A stretch of 64,000 nt of DNA, from the NCBI RefSeq assembly GCF_002776525.5, contig NC_045448.1, positions 108,053,544 through 108,117,543 on the forward strand. Direction: 5' to 3'. The stretch is from Piliocolobus tephrosceles (lineage: Eukaryota; Chordata; Mammalia; Primates; Cercopithecidae). The position numbers were made by a program, and so were the translations under genes. The notes beneath the pieces are model-generated. The model had not been told where the DNA came from. It saw nothing but the letters and a program-made list of their open reading frames with translations, and searched no databases. This document shows positions 1-9,924 of this stretch, piece after piece (position 1 is the first letter of the stretch; each line of letters starts with the position of its first letter).

Positions 1-59
1 CCACCTGCCTCGGCCTCCCAAAGTGCTGGGATTACAGGCATGAGCCACTGCACCTGGCC
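1..59 (-). mobile_element. Alu (-), cut by the window edge
   Basis: Only the 5'-end part of the element (cctcggcctcccaaagtgct to gcacctggcc) is inside the window. Confidence 0.9.
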
Positions 60-124
60 AAAAATGAATAATATTTCCATACATGTGTGATGAACAATCC
101 AAAAATGAAATTAAGAAAACAATT

Positions 125-455
125 CCAGACCAGGTGTGATGGATCATGCCCATAATCCTGGCACTTTAGGGGGCTGAGGCAGGAGCATTGGTTAAGCCCA
201 GGGGTTCGAGACCAGCCTGGACAACATAGTGACACCCTGTCTCTACAAAAAATACAAAAATTAGCCAGGCATAGTGGTGTGGGCCCATAGTCCCAGCTAC
301 TTGGGAAGCTGAGGTAGGAGGATTGCTGGAGCCCAGCAGGTTGGGGCTGCAGTGAGCCATGATCATGCCACCGTACTCCAGCCTGGGCAATAGAACATGA
401 TCCTGTCTCAAAAGAAAAAAAAAAAGAAGAAGAAAGAAAGAAAGAAGGAAAGAAA
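125..455 (+). mobile_element. Alu (+), old J-like, with GAAA-rich tail
   Basis: A diverged dimeric Alu ending in a tail that turned into (gaaa)/(gaag) repeats at 411-455. The tail is included in the inverted duplication that follows. Confidence 0.88.
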
Positions 456-1190
456 ACAATTCCATGTATAATACAATGGCATCAAAATGTATAAAATACT
501 TAGGAATAAATTTAACTAAAGAAATGGCGGCCGGGAGCAGTGGCTCACGCCTGTAATCCCAGCAGTTTGGCAGGCCGAGGTGGGTGGATCACGAGGTCAG
601 GAGATCAAGACCATCCTGGCTAACACGGTGAAACCCCATCTCTACTAAAAATACAAAATGTTGGGCGCGTGTAGTCCCAGCTACTCTGGAGGCTGAGGCA
701 GGAGAATGGCGTGAACCCGGGAGGTGGAGCTTGCAGTGAGCTGAGATCCGGCCACCGCACTCCAGCCTGGGCTACAGAACGAGACTCCATCTCCAAAAAA
801 AAAAAAAAGAAATGGCAAAAGTTATATTCTGAAAGCTACATGACACTGTTGAAAGAAATTAAAGAAGACATAAATAAATGAAAAAGCATCTCACGTTCAT
901 GCATTGGAAGACTTACTATTGTTAAGATAACAATACTAACCAATCGATCTACAGATTCAAGGCAATCCCTGTAAAATCCCAGCTATATTATCTGTAGAAA
1001 TTGAAAAGTTGATTCTAATATTTATATGAAATTGCAGGGGATCTAGAATAGCCAAAACAATCTTGAAAAAGAATAATGAAGTAGAAGGACTCACACTTAC
1101 TAATTTCAAAACTCACTATAAAGCAACAGTAGTCAAGATAATATGGAACTGGAAAAGTATGGACATGGAGACCAATAGAACAGAATTTAT
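430..1190 (+). mobile_element. Old L1 ORF2 fragment (+), interrupted by an Alu
   Basis: 430-530 and 811-1190 read as one stretch of L1 ORF2 3' region (for example the segment with 'acttaggaataaatttaac' and 'caaggcaatccctg'), split by the Alu at 531. The frame is broken. Part of it is repeated in inverted orientation to the right. Confidence 0.8.
531..808 (+). mobile_element. AluY-type (+) in the left arm of the inverted duplication
   Basis: Starts ggccgggagcagtggctc and ends in an A-tail. A short gap lies between 'aaaatacaaaatg' and 'gggcgcgtgtagtccc', missing part of the usual A-rich middle region and second monomer start. Confidence 0.9.
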
Positions 1191-1252
1191 ATCTTCTTTA
1201 ATTTCTTTCAACAGTGTCATGTAGCTTTCAGAATATAAGTTTTGCCATTTCT

Positions 1253-1541
1253 TTTTTTTGGAGACGGAGTCTCACTCTGTCGCCCAGGCTGGAGTGCAGT
1301 GGCCGGATCTCAGCTCATTGCACGCTCCACCTCCCGGGTTCACGCCATTCTCCTGCCTCAGCCTCCCGAGTAGCTGGGACTACAGGCGCTGCCACCTCGC
1401 CTGGCTAGTTTTTTGTATTTTTGGTAGAGACGGGGTTTCACCGTGTTAGCCAGGATGGGCTCGATCTCCTGACCTCGTGATCCACCCACCTCGGCCTCCC
1501 AAAGTGCTGGGATTACAGGCGTGAGCCACCGCTCCTGGCCG
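1253..1541 (-). mobile_element. AluY-type (-) in the right arm of the inverted duplication
   Basis: The reverse-complement partner of the Alu at 531, with the same immediate flank (gccatttctttagttaaat on its right). Flank identity shows it is a duplicated copy and not an independent insertion. Confidence 0.9.
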
Positions 1542-1645
1542 CCATTTCTTTAGTTAAATTTATTCCTATGTATTTTATACATTTTGATGCCATTGTATTA
1601 TACATGGAATTGTTTTCTTTCCTTCCTTCTTTCTTCTTCTTTTTA

Positions 1646-2513
1646 TTCTTCTCCTGGTGTGGAATCCCTGTCCAATGAATGAACTGAGGTGAGGGCAATG
1701 GGAGCCCCTGTCTGCTCAGCCTGGGGCACTAGCGATCCAGGCTTATCCCCTAAGCGGGGCCAGTGTGGAGGAAGGAAGTCTCTGATCTCTCAGCCGCACA
1801 CAGTAGGAATTGAGCCTCTTCAACTAGGAGTTGGAGGAGATGAGGAATCCTGTGGTCTGCCTTTCCCAGCGAGACACCACATCCTTTGACTGGGAGCTGA
1901 GGGGAGCCCTGTCTTCTTCATCACGCTTGTCAAGAATGGAGCCTTCATCAAGCTGAGCTGGGAAGGAGGGTGCTGAGGGATGGAGTGGATTGTAGCTCAA
2001 GTGCCATGGACTCTTTTGTTCTTACTGAGTTTTAGTAGACCCTCCTGAATACATGTGTCTTCATTTGCTGCACGTCCTTAGGACAATTTCCAGAGATTAA
2101 AAAGCTTCTTAATAGTTTTCACCAATTATGCTTATTTCACTGGGGAGTGGGTCTGCATAGCTCCTCACCACACCACCCTGGAAGTGAAACTGCTCCCTAA
2201 GCAAAACTTTCAGAGTCAGTGTTTTGGCTAAGGAGGCGAAAAATGTCACCAACAGTTTTCTGGGTAGACTGACAGAAGTGTAGATCCGGGGTGGCCTATA
2301 CCAGAAGAAACGGAAATACCAGGATTTCCTTAGTATACTACAGAGGAAGAGATCCAAAGGCTTGGGGAGATTAGAATGATAGAGTGGATTTATCTTATGA
2401 GACCTGCTCCTCCACCTTGAGTGGGTCAGAGGATCCTCCTTTCACTACAGTTGTGAGAAATAAGTTGTGAGATGAGCTTCAGCATCCTCGAAGAGCTCTG
2501 TGATGGCTTGTCC
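1646..2513. other. Unassigned single-copy-looking spacer
   Basis: No gene, clear repeat family or structured RNA is recognisable here. Short open frames exist on both strands but lack codon or family signal. Confidence 0.5.
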
Positions 2514-2835
2514 CGCCCTTCCTCCTCCTCCTCCTCCTTCTTCTTTTTCCTCCTCCTATTCCTCCTCTGCCCTCCTCCTTTCTCTTCCTTTCTCCTTCCT
2601 CCTCCTCTTCCTCCTTCCTTCTTCCTCCTCCTCCTCCTTTCTTCTTCTTCTCCCTCCTCCTCTTCCTCCTTCTCCTTCTTCTTCCTCCTCCTTTCTCCTC
2701 CCTCCTCCTCCTCTTCCTCCTTCATTTTTCTTCTTCCTTCTTCCTTTCTTTTTCTTTCTTCTCCTTCTCCCCCCTCCTCCTCCTCCTTCTTTTCCTCCTC
2801 CTCTTCCTTCTTCATCTTCTTTCTTCTTTTTCTTG
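2514..2835. repeat. Polypyrimidine tract, (TCC)n/(TTC)n-like, about 320 bases
   Basis: Almost pure C/T on the + strand (GGA/GAA-rich on the minus strand), built of irregular tcc, ttc and ctcctt units. It directly abuts the A-tail side of the minus-strand Alu that follows, so it most likely grew from that Alu's A-rich tail. The long Ser/Pro/Phe or Glu/Lys/Arg open frames across it are composition artefacts. Confidence 0.95.
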
Positions 2836-3427
2836 AAACAGAGTCTCACTCTGTCGCCCAGGCTGGAGTGCAGTGGCATGATCTTGGCTTACTGCAACCT
2901 CCGCCTCCTGGGTTCAAGCGATTCTCCTGCCTCAGCCTCCTGAGTAGCTGGGATTACAGGGACACACCACCATACCCAGCTAATTTTTTTTTTGTTTTTT
3001 TGAGATGAAGTCTTGCTCGTGCCACCCAGGCTGAGGTGTAATGGCTCAATCTTGGCTCACTGCAACCTCCACCTCCCGGGTTCAAGCGATTCTCCTGCCT
3101 CAGCCTTCTGAGTAGCTGGGATTACAGGCGCCTGCCACCATGCCTGGCTTTTTTATATTTTTGTAGAGACGAAGTTTCACTCGGTTGGCCGGGCTGGTTT
3201 TGAACTCCTGACCTCAGACAACCCATCTACCTCGGCCTCCAAAAGTGCTGGGATTACAGGCATGAGTCATCACGCCCAGCCCTAATTTTTTATTTTAAAA
3301 ACTTTTTGTAGAAGTTGGGTCTCACTATGTTGCCCACGGCTGGTCTTGAACTCCCAGACTCAAGTGATCCTTCCACTTCAGCTTCCCAAAGTGTTGGGAT
3401 TACAAGTGTGAGCTACTGCATGTGGCC
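2836..3427 (-). mobile_element. Alu (-) interrupted by a second Alu
   Basis: The outer Alu occupies 2836-2989 and 3283-3427 and is split in the mid-element region (ctaatttttt) by the inner Alu. The same ctaattttt motif flanks both sides of the insert, as expected of a target-site duplication. Confidence 0.88.
2990..3282 (-). mobile_element. Alu (-) nested in an older Alu
   Basis: A complete dimeric Alu from gagatgaagtcttgctcg to the complement of the Alu 5' end (atcacgcccagcc), inserted in the outer copy. Confidence 0.88.
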
Positions 3428-3482
3428 ATGGCTCTTTAGGTCAAAAATATAGAGGGAACAGCTACCATCAAACTGAAACACT

Positions 3483-3779
3483 AGGCCAGGTGTGGTGGCT
3501 CATGCCTGGGATCCCAGCATTTTGGGAGGCTGAGGCAGATGGATTACCTGAGTTCAGGAGTTTAAGACCAGCCTGGCCAACATGGTAAAATCCTGTCTCT
3601 ACTAAAAATATAAAAATTAGCTGGGCTTGGTTGTGGGCACCTGTAATCTCAGCTACTCGGGAGGCTAAGGCAGGAGAATCACTTGAACCCGGGAGGCGGA
3701 GACTGCAGTGAGCCGAGATCATGCCACTGCACTCTAGCCTGGGCAATAAGGGCGAATCTCTGTCTCAAAAAAAAAAAAC
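3483..3779 (+). mobile_element. AluS-like (+)
   Basis: Full dimeric Alu from ggccaggtgtggtggctca to an A-tail. The adjoining C/A-rich run continues to about 3812. Confidence 0.92.
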
Positions 3780-3829
3780 AAAAAACCAACCAAAACACCC
3801 CCCCAAAACACTGAACACAATGAAGATAA

Positions 3830-5648
3830 TGAGGTGACAGGTACTATGTGGCGGCGTTTAATCACTGAACGGAAGTTGGGTATGGTTACCATACAGACAG
3901 TAGAACAAACACAGTCATCAGAATAGCCAGGCTCATCAGGACCTTTGGCATTGCTACATGGTGTTACTGGAAATAAAAGAGATGGGGAACCTACTGAAAT
4001 CTTACTGGATTTGTATAAGCAGAAAAGATCTAGGCCTAGTGAACAGAAGTCTGACTTGAATCACCAAAAGAAGGAGTCATGTCTCCTCAATCAATTCCCA
4101 GACTTGAGTGAATTCACAGATCTGGAGTCCCCTGAGTGAAGGGGAGGCCAGGTCCCCTTTCAGGAAAGGCACTGGTACACTACCAAAAGTGGACACTGTT
4201 AATCTTCCTTTCAGCCTTCCCCAAAGGTTCCTGTAGCCATTTACTAGGATGACTATGCATGAAGGACAGAGAATATCAGATGTTTTAAGGATTACTCAGC
4301 ACTGGCTCTGAGCTGACACCAATTCCTGGAGACCCAAAATGTCACAGTGACCCGTCAGGGCAGAGGGATAAAGAGATCAGGTGACTGATGGAGTTTTAGG
4401 TCAGGTCTGTCTCACGGTGGCTGCAGTAGGTCCCAGAACCCACCCCGTGATTATTCCTGTAGCTGTGGATTCCATACTTCACATAAACACACTCGGCAAC
4501 TGGCAGAATCTCCTCATGGCTTCTGTGACCTTATAGTGAGAGAGCTATTAGGGTGGGAAGAGCCAAGAGGAGGCCTTTGAAACTGCCTCTACCCACAGAA
4601 ACAGAAAACCTAAAGCAGTGTCATATTCCTGGAGGGACTGCAGAGATTGATGCCACCATCAAGGACTTGAAAGATGCCAGGAGGCAGCTCCTACTACATC
4701 TGCATTAAACTTGCCCATTTCGCCTCTTCAAAAGATAGATGTCTCTTGGTGAATGATGGTGGACTATTGTAAACTCAATCAGGTGATGACTCCCCTTGCA
4801 GCTGTTGTTTCAGATGTGGTTTTACAGCTAATCAGTACATCCCCTAGCGCCTTGTATGCATATTGATGTGGTCAATGCTTTTTTTCTCTAATCCTGTTCA
4901 TCAAGAGTATTAGAAGTAGTTTGTTTTCAGATGGCAAAGTCAGGACTTCGCCTTCAGTGCCCTACTTCAGGCGTGTATCTAACCTGTAGTCCAAAGTCAT
5001 AATCTAGTTTCAAAGGACCTCGAATGCATTTCCCTTCCATAGGCGATCAGGCTGGCCTGTTACACTAATCATATTATGCTGATTGGATCTGGTGAGCAGG
5101 AAGTCGTGACTAACCTAGATACATACATGGGCAGCGTACTTGCATGCCAGAGAGTGGGAAATAAATTCCACAGAAATTCAGGGGCCTTCCACCTGAGTAA
5201 AATTTGTAGGATCCTAGTGGTCTGAGGCACGTCAAGATATCTTTCCAAGGTAAAGGAAAAGTTGTTGCATTTGGCCTCTTAAGGGGGACCACCAAGAAAG
5301 AGACACAAAGCCTAGCAGGCCTTTTTGGCTTTTGGAAGTAACATACATCTTAACTTGGGTGTGCTACTCTGACCTATTTACGGAGTAACCAGAAAAGCTG
5401 CTAGCTTTGAGTCGGGCTCAAACAAGAGATGGCTAGAAGATCCAGACTGCTGAGTGAGCTTCTCTGCCACGCTGCCATGACCCAGCAATATGACTGTGTT
5501 TGAAGCGTCAGTGGCAGATAGGGATGCTGTGTGGAGCCTCTGGCAGGCTGCTGTTGGTGAATCACAGTGCAGACCCTGAGGGTAGTGGAGCAAAACCATG
5601 CCATCCTCTGTGCATAATCACTTCCTTTTTGAAAAATGCCTTGGAACA
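3830..5648 (+). mobile_element. Endogenous retrovirus relic (protease to RT/RNase H part of pol), probably ERVL-like
   Basis: In broken frames on the + strand the segment resembles retroviral pol. It has a protease-like part around 4270-4560 and reverse transcriptase from about 4740 (reading near 4760: VDYCKLNQVMTPLAAVVSDV). It continues through the thumb/connection part to about 5640. At 5061-5072 the position of the catalytic YxDD box reads Tyr-Thr-Asn-His, so both catalytic aspartates are lost. There are stops and frameshifts throughout, and no LTR is seen. The family assignment is a judgement from recognition; an ERV1-type source is the alternative. It is not functional. Confidence 0.75.
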
Positions 5649-6091
5649 GAATAGAAAATCCATGCAAGTGTGTGCAGGTGATTTTTTTACAAAGGTGCAA
5701 AAACAATTCAATGGAAGAGCAACCGTCTTTTCAGCAAATGGTGCAGGAGTGATGTACACAGATGACAAGAAAGATCAAAGATAGACCTTGACCTAAACCG
5801 CACACATTTGTCCAAACATTCACTCAAAATGGGTCACACACATAAATGTAAAATCGGGACAACAAAACTTTTAGAAGAAAACACAGGAGAAAGTCTTTGA
5901 GACCATGGATTAGGGAAAGAATTCTTGGACATGACACCAAAATCATGATCCATAAAACAAACAAAAAGGATCAACTGGACTTCATCAGAGTTAAAAACTT
6001 TTGCTTGGTGAAAAAACCTTCTGCAAGAGTGAAAAGGCAAGCTACAGACTGGGAGGAAATACTGGCAAACAACCTATTTGAAAATGAACGT

Positions 6092-6259
6092 GACTGGGTG
6101 TGGCAGCTCACACCTATAACCCAGTGCTTTGGGAGGCCAAGGCAGGAGGACTGCTTGAGGCCAGGAGTGTGAGGCTGCATTGAGTTATGATGGTGCCAGC
6201 ACACTCAGCCTGGGTTATACGGCAAGATCCTGTTTCCAAGAAAAAAGAAAAAAAAAAAA
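6092..6259 (+). mobile_element. Short Alu (+) with internal deletion
   Basis: About 165 bases. The first Alu monomer start joins directly to the second monomer end (ggccaggagtgtgaggctgc), followed by an A-rich tail. It could alternatively be a monomeric Alu ancestor. Confidence 0.75.
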
Positions 6260-6593
6260 TGGACTCACATGTAGAATATACAAAGAATTCTCAAAACACA
6301 GCAGTGAAAGAAACCAAACAAGCCAACTGGAAAACGAGCAAAAGATATGAACAGACATTTTACTCAAGAGGGTATACAGATGGCAATTCTAGAAGCACAT
6401 GAAAAGAAATTCAGCATCATTAGCTATTAGGGAAATGTAAATTAAAACCATGACGATATGTCACCATACCTATGAGAGCATCTAAAAACAATGGGGACAA
6501 CCCTGAGTGTTAGTGAGGATACAGAGAAACAAGATCTTTCACACATTGCTGGCAGGAATATAAAGTGGAATGGCCACTTTGGAAAGTAGTTTG

Positions 6594-6656
6594 GCAGTCC
6601 CTCCCTCCTTCCCTCCCTCCCTCCTTCCCTCCTTCCTTCCTCTTTTCTTTTTCTTT
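6594..6656. repeat. (CCTT/CCTCC)n simple repeat
   Basis: A pyrimidine run beginning tccctccctccttccctccc, next to the A-tail side of the following minus-strand Alu. Confidence 0.9.
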
Positions 6657-6947
6657 CTTTTTTGAGATGGAGTTTCACTCTTGTCACCCAGGCTGGAGTG
6701 CAATGGCTCAATCTCAGCTCACTGAAACCTCCACCTCCTGGGTTCAGGAGATTCTCCTGCCTCAGCCCCCTGAGTAGCTGGGATTACAGGTGTGCGCCAC
6801 CACACCTGGCTAATTTTTGTATTTTTATTAGAGATGGGGTTTCACCATGTTAGCCAGGCTGGTTTCTAACTCCTGACCTCAGGTGATCCACCCACCTCGG
6901 CCTCCCAAAGTTCTGGGATTACAGGCGTGAGCCACCGCGCCTGGCTG
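6657..6947 (-). mobile_element. AluS-like (-)
   Basis: Full dimeric Alu from tttgagatggagtttcactc to gccaccgcgcctggctgg. Confidence 0.92.
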
Positions 6948-6991
6948 GCAATTTTTATGTTATGTGTATTTTACCACAATTTAAAAATTTC

Positions 6992-7248
6992 TGGCTGGGC
7001 ACAGTGGCTCATGCCTACAATCGCAGCACTTTGGGAGGCTGTGGCGGGTGTATTGCTTGAGGCAGGCAGATTGCTTGAGGTCAGGGGTTTGAGACCAGCC
7101 TGGCCAACATGGTGAAATGCTGTCTCTACAAAAATACAAAAATTAGCTGGGCATGGTGGCAAAGGCCTGTAATCCCAGCTACTCAGGAGGCTGAGGCAGG
7201 AGAATCGCTTGAACTTGGGAGGGGGAGTTTGCAGTGAGCCGAGATCAT
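6992..7248 (+). mobile_element. Alu (+), 3'-truncated
   Basis: Begins ggctgggcacagtggctc and stops abruptly after gccgagatcatg, lacking its last part and A-tail. The 'gattgcttgagg'-type segment is partly doubled near 7046-7080. Confidence 0.88.
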
Positions 7249-7732
7249 GTATTATATGTATTATATGATTCCATTTATATAATGTTCTCAAATGATAAAA
7301 TTATAGAGATGAGAAACAGATTAGTGGTTGCCAAGGGTTAAAGATGATGGAGGAGAGGATAGAAGAGGGGGTGGGTTTGACTCGAAGGGAGAAGCACAAG
7401 TGGTCTTGGAGATAGAACAGTTCTGTATCTCAATTGTGGTGCTGGTTACAGAAATCTGCATGTGACATAATTGCATAGAACTACACATACACACAAATGA
7501 GTATATGTAAAACTCATAAAATCTAAATAAATTCTATGGATTGTACTGATGTCAGCTTCCTGGTTTTGATGTTGTACTATAGTTATGTAAGATGTACCAT
7601 TTGGGGAAACTGAGTAAAGGATACATGGGACCTCTCCGTACTATTTTTGCAACTTCCTATCTGTATCTTTGAATCTGTAATTATTTCAAATGTAAAAGTT
7701 AGAAACAAACGACTAAGTAATCAAAACCAAAC

Positions 7733-8880
7733 TGGCTTTGGGCCTTAACAGAGTCTGAAGGCGTGACCATCGACCAGCAACTTACCATGCAGTTTAAGCT
7801 GCTCATCATGAACTGGCTGTTGTATGATCACCAAGCCATAAAGCTGTGCGTGCACAGCAACACTCCATCATTGAATGGAAATGGTACATATGAAACTGAA
7901 CTGGAGTAGGATCTGAACATGCAAGCTACGTGATCTTCTCTCTCTCAACCCCTGCCCACAGCTTCATGAGGAATTACCTATGACCAGTTGCCTGAAGAAG
8001 AAAACTCTTGGGCTTGGTTTAGTCATGGTTCTGCATGATCCGCTGGTATCACCTGAAAGTGGACAGCTGCAGTACTGCAATCCCACTCTGGGATGCTTCT
8101 GAAGGATGGCGGTGAAGGGAGATCCTCCCAGTGGGAAGAAGATAAGAGTAGTGTACCTGGTTGTTCATTTTGCCTGGTTAGAAGTATAGATCTATACTTT
8201 TTCATGAGCAGTGGCTAATGGCTTGGCTGGATGGTCAGTACTTGAGAGGAACATAATTAGGAAGCTGGTGACAAGGAGGTCTAGGGAACAGGTATGTGGA
8301 TGGACTTCGGCCCAGAATGTGAAGATAATTATTTCCCACGCCAGTGCTTATCAAAGGGCGACCTCTACAGAGGATTTTAATGAGGTGGATAGAATAACCC
8401 ATTTTGTGGATGTCAGTCAGCCTCTTTACCTAGCCAAATGGACTCATGAATAAAGGGCTAGGGATGGAGGTTACACATGGGGTCAACGTGGACTTTCTCT
8501 CGCCAGGGTCAATCTGGCTGCAGCTCCTGATACAGCAGCACTTCTTGGGGCTCAGCCAGCTCTCTGGCTGTAGGTTGATTACATTGGACCATGGAAGGGG
8601 CAGCACTTGTTTTGACTGGAATATGACTCTGGATATGGATTTGCTATTCCTGCCCACAGTGCGTCTGCCAAAACAACTGTCCTTGGACTTAATACTTAAT
8701 TACTTCACACACTGTTGCCTCTGACCTAGAAACTCACTCCACAGCAAATGAAGGGTGGCATTAGGTCCTTGCTCACGGAATTAGCTGGTCTTACCATGTT
8801 CCCAAATATGCTGAAGCAGTTGGCTTTACACATAGGTGTAATCAATCTCTTTTCTCTTAATTTCGCCAACTCAAGATGTA
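7733..8880 (+). mobile_element. Continuation of the ERV pol relic (RNase H to integrase)
   Basis: After the L1 insertion the same + strand relic resumes. RNase H-like sequence lies near 7740-8460 (for example VANGLAGWSV near 8208). Integrase-like sequence follows up to about 8870. It is broken by stops and indels and fades into unassigned sequence. Confidence 0.7.
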
Positions 8881-9399
8881 AAAGGTCTGTTGAAAATGGT
8901 GTGCATCAAAATAACCTGGAGTGAAATAAGTTGTGTATTTCAGCAAAGAAAATGGGAAAATAATAGATGAAACAACTGTGTTCCTCTTGATAATCTTTAA
9001 CTCTAGCTTGTCAGTAATTTTACTCTTCTGTATGTTTGAAAAATTTTATGCTAGACTTGAAAACCAGACGTTTATCTGAGCAGGCTACCCTCTTACGAGA
9101 CATCGTGCCTTCTGTGTTGCAGGTGTGTGGGTCACTTGAGTAGACGTAGATGGTATGGAGGCAATAAAAAACCATGACCCAGGGCTGAGATATACATGTG
9201 TGACCAAACGTTAAAATCAGTATGAATCCACAAGTGTGTGCGAAATGCAGGTCATTTAAAGTGCTTAATCTAATGCAACTCAGCTTTCCTGGAGTTGGGG
9301 ATGAACACCTTCTCTACGTTCCTCGTCCTATTCATCCCTTGGATCCTGATTGCACTTGGACCCCTTCGGTGCTTCTGTGAACCTCGCAGGGGTCCGCAG
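8881..9399. other. Unassigned spacer upstream of the MRPS5 CpG island
   Basis: AT-rich, non-repetitive looking sequence. No gene, divergent exon or family is recognised. Confidence 0.5.
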
Positions 9400-9530
9400 T
9401 GCCAGCTCTGGTAAGCCCGAGGGTCCCCCGCCAGCGGAACCCTCCAGAGCGCCCCTGCACGAGCAACCCAATTCACCCAGCCGGTCGCGCCCTCTCCGGC
9501 GCTGCAGGCGCGAGCTAGCCCCGCCCCCGC

Positions 9531-9586
9531 CCGTCCGCCCGTCCGCCCGTCCGCCCGTCCGCCCGTCCGCCCGTCCGCCCGTCCGA
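9531..9586 (+). repeat. Octamer minisatellite (ccgtccgc) x7 in the MRPS5 promoter
   Basis: Seven head-to-tail copies of ccgtccgc, the last with one change (a for c), sit about 280-335 bases upstream of the start codon. Each unit contains two CpGs. Copy number probably varies between individuals or species. Confidence 0.92.
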
Positions 9587-9866
9587 GCCCCGCCCCCGCC
9601 CGCCCAAGCCCCGCCCGGCCGCCCGCCCAAGCCCCGCCCTCGGGTCCTAACGCGAGGCTCCCGCGGGGCTGTTCGCGGCCGCGCCGGGCTCCGCGTGCCG
9701 TGTGGCCCGTCCGGACAGTCCCTCACCCCGGCCTGCGCTGCTGCGTGGACTCGGGCCTCAGGAATTCCGCCGCGGCCCAAGGCTTGCCGTTTGACAAAGA
9801 GCAGTCGCGGGAGGCGGTGGGCGAGGTTGCTCTGGGCGGGGGCCGGGGCGAGGCTTGGGCTCCAGC

Positions 9867-9924
9867 ATGGCGACCGCGGCGCGTGTGGTGGGCCGGCTCC
9901 CCGCGCTGTGTAGCGGGACGGCAG
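9867..9924 (+). CDS. MRPS5: MRPS5 coding exon 1
   Basis: Encodes residues 1-19 plus the first base of codon 20, starting MATAARVVGR. It lies inside the CpG island. The donor is gcag|gtgaga. This is the amino end of the predicted mitochondrial targeting sequence. Confidence 0.95.

Larger units (their letters stand above)
412..1645. repeat. Large inverted duplication (arms about 460 bases) of an L1 fragment with an Alu inside each arm
   Basis: Left arm about 412-875 and right arm about 1184-1645 are reverse complements. In order they contain the A/GA-rich tail, an L1 segment (tgtataatacaatggcatc on the left; its complement near 1590-1612), an AluY, and more L1 (ggcaaaagttatattctgaa on the left; its complement near 1225-1245). 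The spacer (about 310 bases) is the continuation of the L1. The left Alu lacks a short internal stretch present on the right, so the arms have diverged. Confidence 0.88.
5649..7732 (+). mobile_element. Old L1 3' part (+) inserted into the ERV relic, carrying three Alus
   Basis: 5649-6091 and 6260-6593 read as degenerate L1 ORF2 carboxy end (frames near 5900-6080 and 6300-6590). 7249-7732 is the 3' UTR-type region. Together they separate the two halves of the ERV, so the L1 is younger than the ERV and older than the Alus it holds. Confidence 0.8.

Noticed and set aside
2426..2943. Long Ser/Pro/Phe (+) and Glu/Lys/Arg (-) frames
   Set aside because: They are translations of a trinucleotide-like polypyrimidine tract and an Alu.
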